64,000 nucleotides of DNA from Rhodococcus opacus B4 (GTDB lineage: Bacteria; Actinomycetota; Actinomycetes; Mycobacteriales; Mycobacteriaceae), in NCBI RefSeq assembly GCF_000010805.1, contig NC_012522.1, positions 62,001 through 126,000 of the forward strand, read 5' to 3'. Within the stretch, counting starts at the first letter, position 1; the number at the start of each line of letters is the position of its first letter. This document shows positions 54,454 through 63,851 of this stretch, one piece after another. The position numbers were made by a program, and so were the translations under genes. The notes under the pieces are model-generated. The model did not search any database and was not told the DNA's origin. It was given only the letters and a program-made list of their open reading frames with translations.

Positions 54454-54879
54454 GTGCACGACCGGCTGCCGCTGACGAGGAACACCGACCTGATGCTGGA
54501 GCTGGTGCGGATCACCTCCTACCCGTCCGGGCTCGCGGTCCAACTGGCGTTGACCGCGACCGGACGGCCGGCGCGGCGGGCCTGGCACGAGACCCGGCCG
54601 CTGACCGACCCCACCGATCTGTCGGCGCACTGGTCGTACCTGGAGGTGTGGGCCGGAAGCGGCGACCTCGCGGCCGCGGATCCCTACTTCCCACGCCCGG
54701 ACCTGCAGGCCGCCGCGTCCGGGATCTGCTCCTACCGCAGCGAACCGCTGTACTGGCTGCCCACCGCACCGGCGTGGGCGCTCACCCTGGCCACCGGATG
54801 GCCGCAGATCGGGTTACCGACGGCCGTGACGACCATGCACCTGGACCCGATCACACCGCCGACATCCCGCCGCGCCTGA
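54454..54879 (+). CDS. conserved hypothetical protein (paralogue of 18134 gene)
   Basis: 141 residues if the GTG at 54454 is used; the frame is open further left and the start is uncertain. Shared features with the 18134 product: LALTATG, the ETRPLTDP motif followed by a WSYLEV/WSFLRT strand, an LYWLPTAPAWAL segment and WPQIGLPTAV. Unknown function. Pairs of this family in one window suggest it is common on this replicon. Confidence 0.68.
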   Translation: MHDRLPLTRNTDLMLELVRITSYPSGLAVQLALTATGRPARRAWHETRPLTDPTDLSAHWSYLEVWAGSGDLAAADPYFPRPDLQAAASGICSYRSEPLYWLPTAPAWALTLATGWPQIGLPTAVTTMHLDPITPPTSRRA

Positions 54880-55165
54880 TCCGCGCTGTTACCGCGCGGG
54901 CTTGTCGGACGTCGCCCGACGCAGCGCCTGCAGGGGCGTTTCCGCCCTGCGCGAACCCGCTGGCCGGCTCACGCCGACAGCGTTCTGCAGAGCAAAAGGT
55001 GTGCTGAACTGGCTTTTTGATCGAGACGCTGCGGAAATGTTGTGATACCGCAGCCACTCCACACACCGGCGGACCCTCCCGCTCCCCCACACGACGACGA
55101 CCTGGGATTTTCCGGGTGCGTCGGCATCCGCCCCAACTCGTTGCCCGTTTTGGTGGGGGAACAAC

Positions 55166-55183
55166 CGCTAATGCCAGTTAGCG
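55166..55183. promoter_or_regulatory. inverted repeat before SEC-C gene
   Basis: CGCTAA-TGCCAG-TTAGCG is a perfect 6-bp inverted repeat 84 bp before the SEC-C protein start, in a 388-bp gap that otherwise holds nothing I recognise. It may be an operator. Confidence 0.4.
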
Positions 55184-55267
55184 CACCGTCACCCGGAAAC
55201 ATGATCCCCTCCCACGCCGAGTCTGCGGGTCCGACGAGATACCTGGGTGCGTCGATACCATCGCTCG

Positions 55268-57745
55268 GTGACCGATCCGACAGATCCCACCGCCGAAGCC
55301 GCCATGAGCCTCCTCCGCGAGCACGGGCCCCTGCACCCCGACGAATGGGCGCGGCGGCTGGTCGCCGAGGGACACGGCTACCTCGCCGACATGGAGGAAC
55401 TCACCGAGTACATCGGTCATCCCCGGCTCGGCTACCTGGCCGACGGTCGCAGCGCGGCCCTCGACGCGCTGCTCGACGGTCGGGTGCTCACCCACCGGCT
55501 CACCGAGATGGAAATCTCCTCCGGCATCCTCGACGCCAATCCGGACCTGATGCCGCTGCTGCCCTTCGACGATGACGACCCGGCCGCAGGCGGCCTGCGC
55601 ATCCTCTTTCGTGACCTCGATGACGACGTGTTCGACGAGCGCGGCGCCCTCGACGCGGACTGGCCGGCGGACGCGGCGCTGCTGCTCGAACCGGACGCGC
55701 TCACCGGATTGCGGCCCGGTGATCTGGTCGCGCTCACCTTCACAGGCGGCGTCCTGCGGCTCACCGCCGCGGAAAACCCACCCGCACCCGCACCCGATCT
55801 CACCGCCGCCCTGACCGGCCTGGTGACCGAGGATCGCCCTGAGCCCCTCGACGGTGTGATCTGGCAGCTGATGGCCGACGACCCGTCCCTGCTGACGGCG
55901 CCGACCACCCCGCTCGGTGAGCTGATCACCGCCGCCGGATACGTGTGCGACGGCGACGACATCGCGGCCGCGGGGTTCGACTTCGCCGCCCACCGAGGGA
56001 AGGCGCACATGGCGACGGTCGCGGCGGCGCATCATCTCACCGACGATCAGACCGACGCGGTCCTGGCGTTCCTGGCCCTGATCGGGGTGCTCGAACGCAC
56101 CCCCGACGACCAGCGCGCGGCCGCCGTCGACGCGGTCGCGGCGAACTTCGGTGACCGGTTCGCCGGGCTCGCCCACCCGAACGCGGCCCGCGCCGCGTTT
56201 GGCGAGGCATACGCAACCGCACACGCCGGCACCGACACCCTACGGTCGGCCGCCGCGGTACTCCGCGACCGCGGCCCCCGCCGGATCGCCCCGACCGCGC
56301 ATTGGCTGGCGGGCAAGGCAGCCGAACTCGACGGATGGACCGCAGACGCCGAGCGGCACTACGAGCGGGCCCTGGCCGTGGACCCGAACTGGGACGAGGC
56401 GCTCGAGGCTTTGGCCCGCTTCGCGTCCGATCGTGGTGACGCGGTGCGCGCGATCGGACTGCTCGACCGGGTCGAGGGTGCGTATCGCGAACCCATGTAC
56501 GACCTGCTCCAGTCGTTTCTTCCTGTCGACCGGCCGGACCTGGGGCGCAACGATCGGTGCTGGTGCGGATCCGGGCGCAAATACAAGGCGTGCCACCTCG
56601 GCACGGCCGAACACTCACTCGAGCAGCGGGCTGGGTGGCTGTACCAGAAGGCGGGCTCGTTCGCGCAGGGCATCGAGTGGCGACCGCTGCTGCTCTCGCT
56701 CGCACAAATTCGGTCCGTACACAACGACGACCCGTTCGCGCTGTATCACGCGCTCGACGACCCGCTGGTCGCGGATGTGGTGATGTTCGAATGCGGAGCC
56801 TTCGCGCGGTTCGTCGCCGAGCGCGGCGTGCTGCTGCCCGCGGACGAACTGCTGCTCGCACAGCAGTGGTCGCTCACCGAGCGGTCGGTGCACGAGGTCG
56901 AGACCGTGCGTCCCGGCGAGGGGCTGACCCTGCGCGACGTCCGCACCGGCGACCGCCACGAGGTCACCGAACGCACCGCCAGCAGACAGCTTCGGGTCGG
57001 CGACTTCTTCTGCGCCCGCGTCGTTCCCGCCGGATCCACGACGCAGATCTTCGGCGGCATCGAACCGATCGCCCCCGGGCAGCGTGGACAGTTGATCGAG
57101 CTGCTCGACTCGAACGCCACCGACCCCGAAGAGCTCGTCGAGTTCCTCAGCGCCCGATTCGCGCCGCCACGGCTTATCACCCCCGACGGGCATCCGATGG
57201 TGGCATGCCGGGCCGTGTTCGAGATCGCCGACACCACCGGCATCCGGCGCAAGCTCAGCCGCCGCTTCGGCGCCGCCGACAACGACCGGTGGACCTGGAC
57301 CGAACAAAACAGTGTGCTCGGCGTGCTCACCCTCACCCGGAGCACCGACCGCTGGGAGCTCGAGGCCGAGGCGATGAACGAGCCACGCTTCGAGTCCCTG
57401 ATCGACGCCGTGCGCGCCGCCGACCCCGGCGGGAGACTGCGCGAGCAGACCCGCACGCCGGCAGCGGAACTGATCGCACAAACCCAGGACAACGGCGCTC
57501 ACCCACACCAACCCGTCGACCCCGAGGACCCCGAGATCGCGGCGACGCTCGACGAGCACATCCGCCGATACGAGCAGCAGTGGCTCGACGAGGCGATCCC
57601 CGCCCTCGGCGGTCACACCCCGCGCCAGTGCGCGGCCGACCCCACCCGCCGCGACGAGCTGATCCGGCTGCTCGACTCCTTCCCTCAGCAGGATCGGCCG
57701 GGGGCGATGAGCGCGCACCGGCTGCGGGAAGCGTTGGGGCTCTAA
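55268..57745 (+). CDS. SEC-C motif protein with TPR-like region
   Basis: 825 residues from the GTG of VTDPTDPTAEA; a GTG seven codons earlier is possible. The N-terminal third is acidic and helical; residues 360-420 read as TPR (AERHYERALAVDPNWDEALE); a zinc-binding SEC-C motif, GRNDRCWCGSGRKYKACHL, lies near residue 430; the C-terminal part is beta-rich without known motifs. SEC-C proteins bind zinc and often partners such as SecB or ribosomal chaperones. Its role is unknown. Confidence 0.82.
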   Translation: MTDPTDPTAEAAMSLLREHGPLHPDEWARRLVAEGHGYLADMEELTEYIGHPRLGYLADGRSAALDALLDGRVLTHRLTEMEISSGILDANPDLMPLLPFDDDDPAAGGLRILFRDLDDDVFDERGALDADWPADAALLLEPDALTGLRPGDLVALTFTGGVLRLTAAENPPAPAPDLTAALTGLVTEDRPEPLDGVIWQLMADDPSLLTAPTTPLGELITAAGYVCDGDDIAAAGFDFAAHRGKAHMATVAAAHHLTDDQTDAVLAFLALIGVLERTPDDQRAAAVDAVAANFGDRFAGLAHPNAARAAFGEAYATAHAGTDTLRSAAAVLRDRGPRRIAPTAHWLAGKAAELDGWTADAERHYERALAVDPNWDEALEALARFASDRGDAVRAIGLLDRVEGAYREPMYDLLQSFLPVDRPDLGRNDRCWCGSGRKYKACHLGTAEHSLEQRAGWLYQKAGSFAQGIEWRPLLLSLAQIRSVHNDDPFALYHALDDPLVADVVMFECGAFARFVAERGVLLPADELLLAQQWSLTERSVHEVETVRPGEGLTLRDVRTGDRHEVTERTASRQLRVGDFFCARVVPAGSTTQIFGGIEPIAPGQRGQLIELLDSNATDPEELVEFLSARFAPPRLITPDGHPMVACRAVFEIADTTGIRRKLSRRFGAADNDRWTWTEQNSVLGVLTLTRSTDRWELEAEAMNEPRFESLIDAVRAADPGGRLREQTRTPAAELIAQTQDNGAHPHQPVDPEDPEIAATLDEHIRRYEQQWLDEAIPALGGHTPRQCAADPTRRDELIRLLDSFPQQDRPGAMSAHRLREALGL

Positions 57746-58017
57746 GGTTTCCGGTTGCTGCCAGCGCTCCCCATCCGGCGTAGTCCTCGCCGCGAGGTGG
57801 CGACCGTGGCCGGCTACTCGAGAGCCTCGGCCGCAGGCGGTGGTCGACGCCTTTTCTGCAACCGGGTGATGAGCGGATCACCGCACCCCAGGGGGACTGA
57901 TACCTGAAACCGGTTTTGGGGACGGGCGGTGATGGACCAGCAAGGCGCGTCACGAGGGGCATGGGGAAGAGATTGGTTATCGTCGGACCTGCGTAGAAAC
58001 AAAGGGGGTACGCGGCC

Positions 58018-59892
58018 ATGACATCACCGACCACGACCGACATGGCGACGCTGCTGATGATCGACTCGCAGCATGCACGGGACCGAGACGACGCCTTCGC
58101 CGTCACCCCGCCCGCCGGCGGCCGCGGGTGGGCGGTCGACGTCCACATCGCCGGTGTCGCCGACGTCGTCGGCCTGGGGTCGGTCGCCGACGAGCAGGCG
58201 TTCCTGCGAGCCGAGACCCGGTACCTGCGCAGCCGCACCATTGCGATGCTCGGCGAGACGGCCGAACAGGCCGCCACCTTGACCTCCGAAGCCGCGCGGA
58301 CCAGTCTGCGGGTCACCGGCACCCTCACCACCGACGGCCGGCTGGTCGACGTCACCGTCGCCCGCGGACAGATCCCGTCGGGTCGGTGCGTGGCGGTCGA
58401 TCACGCTCAGGCGCCCGGCATCCTGACCGACCCGCAGCATCCGCTCCATGCCTGGTTGGCCGCGGCGGATGCCGCCGCGCAAGTCTTGCTCGGCGCCCGC
58501 CGCGACGGCGGGGCGCTGGCGTTCTACGACCTCACCCGCGGCTGGGCGAGCAATGAGGACGGGGCCATCGTGGCGATCCCGGATGCGCTGCGGACCGTCG
58601 CCTACGTCATCGTGCAAGAGCTGATGATCGCCACCAACGAGGCCGTCGCGTTGTGGTGTGTGGAGCGGGGGTTGCCGATCTTGTTCCGCAACCACCGACC
58701 CAACCCGGTCGCCGGCAGCACCGACGAGCTGATGACCGAGATCGCCGCCGCGGCCGGGGACCCGGACCTGTTCGCAAAACTCCGCGGACGGCTGCTGTCG
58801 ACGCTGCGGGCCGCGACCTACGACCCGACGGTCCACGGCCACTACGGATTACGGCTGAGCGCGTACACCCATGTCACCTCACCGCTGCGCCGGGTGGCGG
58901 ACCTGATCAACCAGCGGGTCATTCTCGCCCACCTCGACTCCTCCCCCACCCCTTACACCTCGGATCAGTTGGCCGCCCTCGGCGACGATCTGAACCGGCG
59001 CACCCGCGCCGCCCGGGAGGCGAAGAAGAATCACTTCAAACACGCCGACCAACGCATCATCGCCCAGGAGGCGGCACGCGATCTCACCGCCCTCGATGCC
59101 CGCACCTTCCACAAGGTCCTCAAATCTGCAGCCGCCGCGCCGCTTCGCGACGAGATCGCCACCGAACTCGCCCGCCGGGTCGACGCCGACCTGATGACCG
59201 CCCCGGACGTCGCGGTCCTGATCGACGCCGCCGACCCCACCTGGCTGCCCCTCCAACTCCGCGTCCTGGACACCCTCGCCGACACCCATCCCGAGATGGG
59301 CCCCAGCGTGGCGTCGGTGTGGCGGCAAACCCACCCCGACCACCCCGCCACCGACCTCGAGACCCGGCGGGGCGGCGCCGACCACCACCCACTGTTCGCC
59401 GCCCGCGCCACCCACCTTGGCATCCACGGACCCTGGACCATCGCGGCCGCGAAAAAGCTGGCCGAACAGGCCGCCCTCTGGGCCGGACTGCGCGCGCAAC
59501 TGACCGGCACCAACCACCCCGACCCGGAACCCGAATGGCTTGCAGCACCGCAGAACCCGCAGCCCCCTGCCACGCCCGCGGCCGCAGATCCCGGCCCGGC
59601 CATCGCCTCGCCACCGCACGATACGGCCACGCTGACCGTATTGAACCTGGACGGGGCGAAGAAGTCCAAGGCCCTGTCCAACCCCATCGCCTGGCTGATG
59701 AGTCTCGCCCAGAACAACCGTCAGGCTCCGCCCGAGTGGGAGATCCGCACCGACGGTCCCGCGCACGCACCCCGCTTCACCGCCACCGTGCACCTCGCCG
59801 GCCACACCGCCACCGCCGATGCGACCACGAAAACCGCGGCGAAGACCGCATCAGCGGCCGCGCTCGTCGAGGCACTCTTCGCCCGGCAATGA
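58018..59892 (+). CDS. RNase II-type (RNB) protein with C-terminal dsRBD
   Basis: 624 residues. Residues 12-300 are an RNB catalytic domain: IDSQHARDRDDAFAV holds the four catalytic Asp, and YTHVTSPLRRVADLINQR the conserved Arg region. N-terminal cold-shock domains and the C-terminal S1 domain of RNase II/R are absent. After a helical middle and a Pro/Ala-rich linker (500-550), residues 555-622 look like a dsRNA-binding domain (PIAWLMSLAQNN, APRFTATVHLAGHTATA, KTAAKTASAAALVEAL). A likely 3-prime exonuclease directed to structured RNA. A strong hairpin follows the stop. Confidence 0.85.
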   Translation: MTSPTTTDMATLLMIDSQHARDRDDAFAVTPPAGGRGWAVDVHIAGVADVVGLGSVADEQAFLRAETRYLRSRTIAMLGETAEQAATLTSEAARTSLRVTGTLTTDGRLVDVTVARGQIPSGRCVAVDHAQAPGILTDPQHPLHAWLAAADAAAQVLLGARRDGGALAFYDLTRGWASNEDGAIVAIPDALRTVAYVIVQELMIATNEAVALWCVERGLPILFRNHRPNPVAGSTDELMTEIAAAAGDPDLFAKLRGRLLSTLRAATYDPTVHGHYGLRLSAYTHVTSPLRRVADLINQRVILAHLDSSPTPYTSDQLAALGDDLNRRTRAAREAKKNHFKHADQRIIAQEAARDLTALDARTFHKVLKSAAAAPLRDEIATELARRVDADLMTAPDVAVLIDAADPTWLPLQLRVLDTLADTHPEMGPSVASVWRQTHPDHPATDLETRRGGADHHPLFAARATHLGIHGPWTIAAAKKLAEQAALWAGLRAQLTGTNHPDPEPEWLAAPQNPQPPATPAAADPGPAIASPPHDTATLTVLNLDGAKKSKALSNPIAWLMSLAQNNRQAPPEWEIRTDGPAHAPRFTATVHLAGHTATADATTKTAAKTASAAALVEALFARQ

Positions 59893-59897
59893 TGGCG

Positions 59898-59920
59898 CCG
59901 CGGTCTTGTGTAGACCGCGG
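59898..59920. terminator. terminator of RNB-dsRBD gene
   Basis: CCGCGGTCT-TGTGT-AGACCGCGG: a perfect 9-bp stem and 5-nt loop beginning 5 bp after the stop codon. Confidence 0.75.
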
Positions 59921-60711
59921 CAACACCAGTCGGGCGCCGGGGCGACTGAACCGCTGCCGGTCAGCTTCCCGCGGGTAGCCGCCTTGAGGCGCGCCGACCG
60001 AAACAGGGGACGGCACTCTCGTGGCGGCCCGGACAAGAGCGCCGTCGATCGATCGGAGCATCGACATCACCGGCGCCCTTCGATCCGAAAACAGAATGAC
60101 GCACCGGACACCACACCGCGGGTTGGGCGAGAGCAGGTCGTCGGGCAGCCGGTCGAGACCAGCGCGGATGCGAAATTTCCGACCGATGTGCCAGGGGAGT
60201 ATGCGCACCGCCGCGTTGCGGTGCGGACGGCTCCTGACCGGCATCGCCGAGATGGGCGCTACCGGCCTGATCGAGTGTCTTTGAACCCGCTTCAGTGCCG
60301 CTTTTCATCCTCACTCCCCACCTCATCGACAACTTTTTCTAGCCCACTTGAACTGCGATTATGCTGCGACTCCCCCCGCTCCCCACATGATGGTCGCCGG
60401 GCCACGAGAATGTGTGTCCCGGTTCGGCGACGGACAAGGAACGGAACCGGTGGCTGGAGAGCATCGCCCCGCTCGGCACAGCGAGAACTGAGTATTACCG
60501 GTGGCCGCGAGCAGAACCGAGTGGGTCACGTCGAACGTGTGCGAGCTCGAACGCCGGCACCGGGAGGACATCAGTCCCACACGCTCGATGTCACTCCTCG
60601 AGCGAATTCCGAGAGCCCGACCCGCGCCGCGCCCCGTCTCCGCCGAAGATACGGGAGCCGCGGACTTTGTGAGGGAGGAAAGCCGCCGACACTGCTGCAA
60701 GGAAGCTAACA
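59921..60711. other. gap without supported gene
   Basis: About 790 bp. Several overlapping frames on both strands are arginine/serine-rich and look like noise. No motif, RNA gene or strong repeat recognised. Confidence 0.4.
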
Positions 60712-61699
60712 GTGATCATCCCGCTACTCTTTCCGCGTATGGGGACCACCTTCCACGGGCCGAGCCCCTGGCCGCACATCACCCGCGCCATCCGCACGCG
60801 CGGACCTCGGCACGCCGCGATCGCCCACCTCGGCCAGGACGCGCCCACCCTGCTGCCGCTGCGCGCCGGGGACGTCCTCGTCGTCAACGCCTCCCGCGCC
60901 GCCGTGCGCGCGCACGCCACCTCCCCGATCGCGCTCGCCTACTACCTCGACGCCGGGGTGCGGGTGCTGTCGTCACCGAACCTGCACGCCAACGTCATCG
61001 CCACCGACAGACGGGCGGTCATCGGCTCCGCAGGCGCCTCCCACAGCTCCACGATCTCGGATGAGGCCGTCGTCGTCACCGATGATCGGCGAGGTCGTGG
61101 CCGCCGTCCGGGCCTTCATCGACGGTATCGACGAGATCACCGAGGTCGACCAGGTGTTCCTCGACAACGCCACCGCCGTCTGGCAGATCGGCCGGGCCGT
61201 ACCCCTGCCCGGGATCGGCGGCCGCAACCGCGGCGAACCCGACTTCCTCCCCACCCCGGTAACCCGGATGTTCCTGTGGCACATCACCCATTACCAGCCC
61301 GGCGCGGCGGAACAACACGAGCGTGCAGCCCACATCAGCCGCCACCGTACGTCCGCGGGTCCGGCGGCGAAGTACCAGCTCGACTGGTTCCGCATCGACA
61401 CCCCCGGCAGCCGCGGCCGTGGCCGGCTCCAGCGGGACGACGTCCTGCTCCAGGTCACCGCCGACAACGAATGGCTCTACTCGCCGGCGGTCGTGGACTC
61501 CGACCCGAACGCGATCCCCCACACTCGCACAGCGGTGGCGTACCACCTGCGTACCCGAGTCGACCTGGAGCCGATCGCGGTGACCGATGCGGAAGTACTG
61601 CTCGCCGATGCCGGGCACCCGGGTCCCCGGCTGCGCACCGACCACCGCATCGTCTCCGCCAGCCTGCGGGCCGCGCTGCTCCGACTCTGGAACCTGTGA
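60712..61699 (+). pseudogene. PLD-like protein, frameshifted
   Basis: A GTG-started frame encodes IARAIRTRGPRHAAIAHLG-like text and LHANVIATDRRAVIGSAGAS, an HKD-type phospholipase D/nuclease motif (with Asn for the Lys). Near 61085 the coding moves to the next frame: EVVAAVRAFIDGIDEITEVD, WQIGRAVPLPGIGG, HTRTAVAYHLRTRVDLEPIA. Together they form about 330 residues. One base has been lost or gained at 61080-61095. Either a broken gene or a sequencing error. Confidence 0.72.
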
Positions 61700-62042
61700 C
61701 CCGATCCGCACTTTTTCAAGCGTGCCCCGTGACTACGACATGTCCGCCCGGCGGCGACAGTGCACCGAGATCGCCGCGGGCACGGGCCGGAGTGATCAGG
61801 CCGACGCCAGGACGGGGAGGGCGCTTGGCCTGCACCGGGGGCGGCCTCGGATCTCGGCGGGCCGGTGCGCGAGCGCGGAATGGTCCTGCGCGCTGTCGAT
61901 CAGCTTCTGGGCTCCACCAGTGTCACGACCTGTGCACAGGTTGCCATCCGACACGCGTCGACTTCCATGACGGATCGTCAAAGAAGTGGACATACTTTGA
62001 CTGAGTGACTACCAGGCAACACGTGACGGCCTTTCTAAGGAT
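61700..62042. other. gap without supported gene
   Basis: 340 bp after the PLD-like gene. Nothing convincing apart from a possible promoter for the following gene (TTTGACTGAG at about 61995). Confidence 0.35.
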
Positions 62043-62543
62043 GTGATCTCGATGCGAGCACGGCCGCCGGCGGCCTCACCTCTGCAGCTCTACGCCGAGT
62101 TTCGCCGCCGTCACCCCGCACTCGTGATGCCCGCCAACTACGTCACCGAGTGCGGCTTCCGACTGGGACGTTGGCAGAACCGTCAGCGGGTTGCCCGCAT
62201 GCTCGGCACCCTGCCGCCGCAACGCATTACGCAACTCGATGCGATCGGCTTCGTGTGGACCGATGACAGCGCGCCGCTCCCTGCCGTGCCACCGGCCGAG
62301 GGCAAGCGGCGACGGATGCTCACCGAAATCGCCGCCTACCGCGAAGAACACGGCGACGCACTCGTCCCCGCAAACTATGTCACCGCCGACGGTGAACAGG
62401 TGGGCCAGTGGCTCTACCGGGCAGTGAAAAAGTGGCGAGCCAACGCACTGCCGGACAACGAGCGGCGCCCCCTAGCAGTCCTCGGGGTGTCCCCCGGGCC
62501 GCGCCCACGGGGACCACGACTCTCAGCGCACCCGATGCGATAG
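62043..62543 (+). CDS. helicase-associated-domain protein
   Basis: 166 residues from a GTG (an ATG three codons on is equally good, after AAGGATG). Two HA-type repeats: LVMPANYVTECGFRLGRWQN and LVPANYVTADGEQVGQWLYR, each ending in a Trp-rich helix. Such repeats normally form the C-terminal tail of large helicases; here they stand alone, so this is a tail-only protein or the relic of one. DNA binding is likely. Confidence 0.72.
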   Translation: MISMRARPPAASPLQLYAEFRRRHPALVMPANYVTECGFRLGRWQNRQRVARMLGTLPPQRITQLDAIGFVWTDDSAPLPAVPPAEGKRRRMLTEIAAYREEHGDALVPANYVTADGEQVGQWLYRAVKKWRANALPDNERRPLAVLGVSPGPRPRGPRLSAHPMR

Positions 62544-62885
62544 CCACCACCACCTGTCCCTCAGACAGATCGACACTCGCGCTCTATGAGGCGGACAGGG
62601 GTAGCGCCCATCCCAGTCGGCCACACCCACGACGCGGCGAAGGACACAGCGTCCGGACTGATAGCCGTGCACATGCTCCGGCGCTCGGCGAGGGGAAGGA
62701 CTGTCAAATTCCAGTCGATGTGGACGAAATAGATCAGAACTTCTCTGCCGCACTCCGAGACGGCCACCGGCCAACCCTGCTTCGGGTAGTTCCGGGACCT
62801 TCGGCCTCCAGCCAGAGACGTACTCGCTGAACCACACGCATCTGCTCTCGTGCGTCAGCACGCATTGCGACACGCCTGCCGCCAC
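62544..62885. other. gap before repeats
   Basis: Nothing recognised on either strand; it leads into the tandem repeats and AT-rich stretch. Confidence 0.35.
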
Positions 62886-62942
62886 GCACAGCTTCACGCA
62901 CATCAATCCGCACAGCTTCACGCACATCAATCCGCACAGCTT
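62886..62942 (+). repeat. tandem 24-bp repeats
   Basis: Two exact 24-bp units (62886-62909 and 62910-62933) and the first 9 bp of a third. Each begins GCACAGCTTCACGCACATCA. They end at a perfect palindrome, TTGTGCACAA (62941-62950). Confidence 0.85.
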
Positions 62943-63010
62943 GTGCACAACATACGTAAATACTTATCCATCAATTGATTATCCAAATACATTGGATAAC
63001 AACATCTTTC
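62941..63010. other. AT-rich segment with DnaA-box-like words (candidate origin)
   Basis: A stretch of about 60 bp that is strikingly AT-rich for this window. It contains TTATCCATC (62964-62972), TTATCCAAA (62979-62987) and, inverted, ATTGGATAA (62991-62999), near matches to the DnaA box TTATCCACA; the last two form a perfect 8-bp inverted repeat. Together with the direct repeats it resembles a small replication origin, but no rep gene is visible in the window. Confidence 0.4.
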
Positions 63011-63186
63011 AAAACGACTCGAACACGGACGAAACGGATACCCTCACCCGCCGACACCCCAGCGCCGGCAGCGTCTCCGAGCAGGTCGACGGCCCCACAC
63101 ATCACAAACCGGGGACATGTCATCACACCAGGTCACAGCCCCATCACAGCCAGCAAAACCGACCCGCACCCCCGTAACAGTGAAGT

Positions 63187-63726
63187 CATCGAAGAGCAGA
63201 CATCGGCGCAGAACCTCGACCCCGCGTGGGTGGGCGAGTTCGCCGAGCGCTGGGGAAACGCCTGGAATGCCCACGACCCCGAACAGGTCCTCGAGCTGCT
63301 CACCGACGACATCGTCTACAACGACACTCGGCCCGGCCCAAGCCCATGCGCGGCACAGCCGACGTACGAGAGTTCCTCGACCACGGCTGGCGCGCGTTCC
63401 CCGACCTGACCTTCGAACTCGCCGCCGGCCCCACACACAACGAACGACGGCCCCCGCGCCGCCTACTGGTGAAGACGACCGCCACCCACCAAGGCCCGCT
63501 CGACCCACCCGGTATCCCCGCCACCGGCACACACATCGAATTCGACGGCGTCGACATCCACGAATACCGCGACGGCAAAATCGCCACTGCGGATCATCAC
63601 CAACATGACGACATCGCCTTGCAGGAGGGCTTGCTCCCCGCACCCGGGAGCAAGGCCGAAAGAGTCATGACAGGACTCCAAAAACTCCGATCCCGCCTCA
63701 CCCGCTCCCGAACGTCGTCGACCTGA
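63187..63726 (+). pseudogene. NTF2/SnoaL-like protein, frameshifted
   Basis: The first part, WVGEFAERWGNAWNAHDPEQ, VLELLTDDIVYNDT, and the second, RGTADVREFLDHGWRAFPDL, HIEFDGVDIHEYRDGKIATA, are in different frames that meet near 63340. Joined they form a typical NTF2-like protein of about 175 residues (ester-cyclase type). No good start codon precedes the first part. Related in fold to, but not close to, the proteins at 26632 and 39378. Confidence 0.75.
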
Positions 63727-63851
63727 TCCGCATATCGAAGTCCACCGTCACCCACACCTGGGTGCCTTGTCACCCACCCTCCGCACACGAACCCGGGTCC
63801 ACCCGCGCCGATACTCGCAACAGCCGAACGGTCACCGGAGGAGGATCGACA

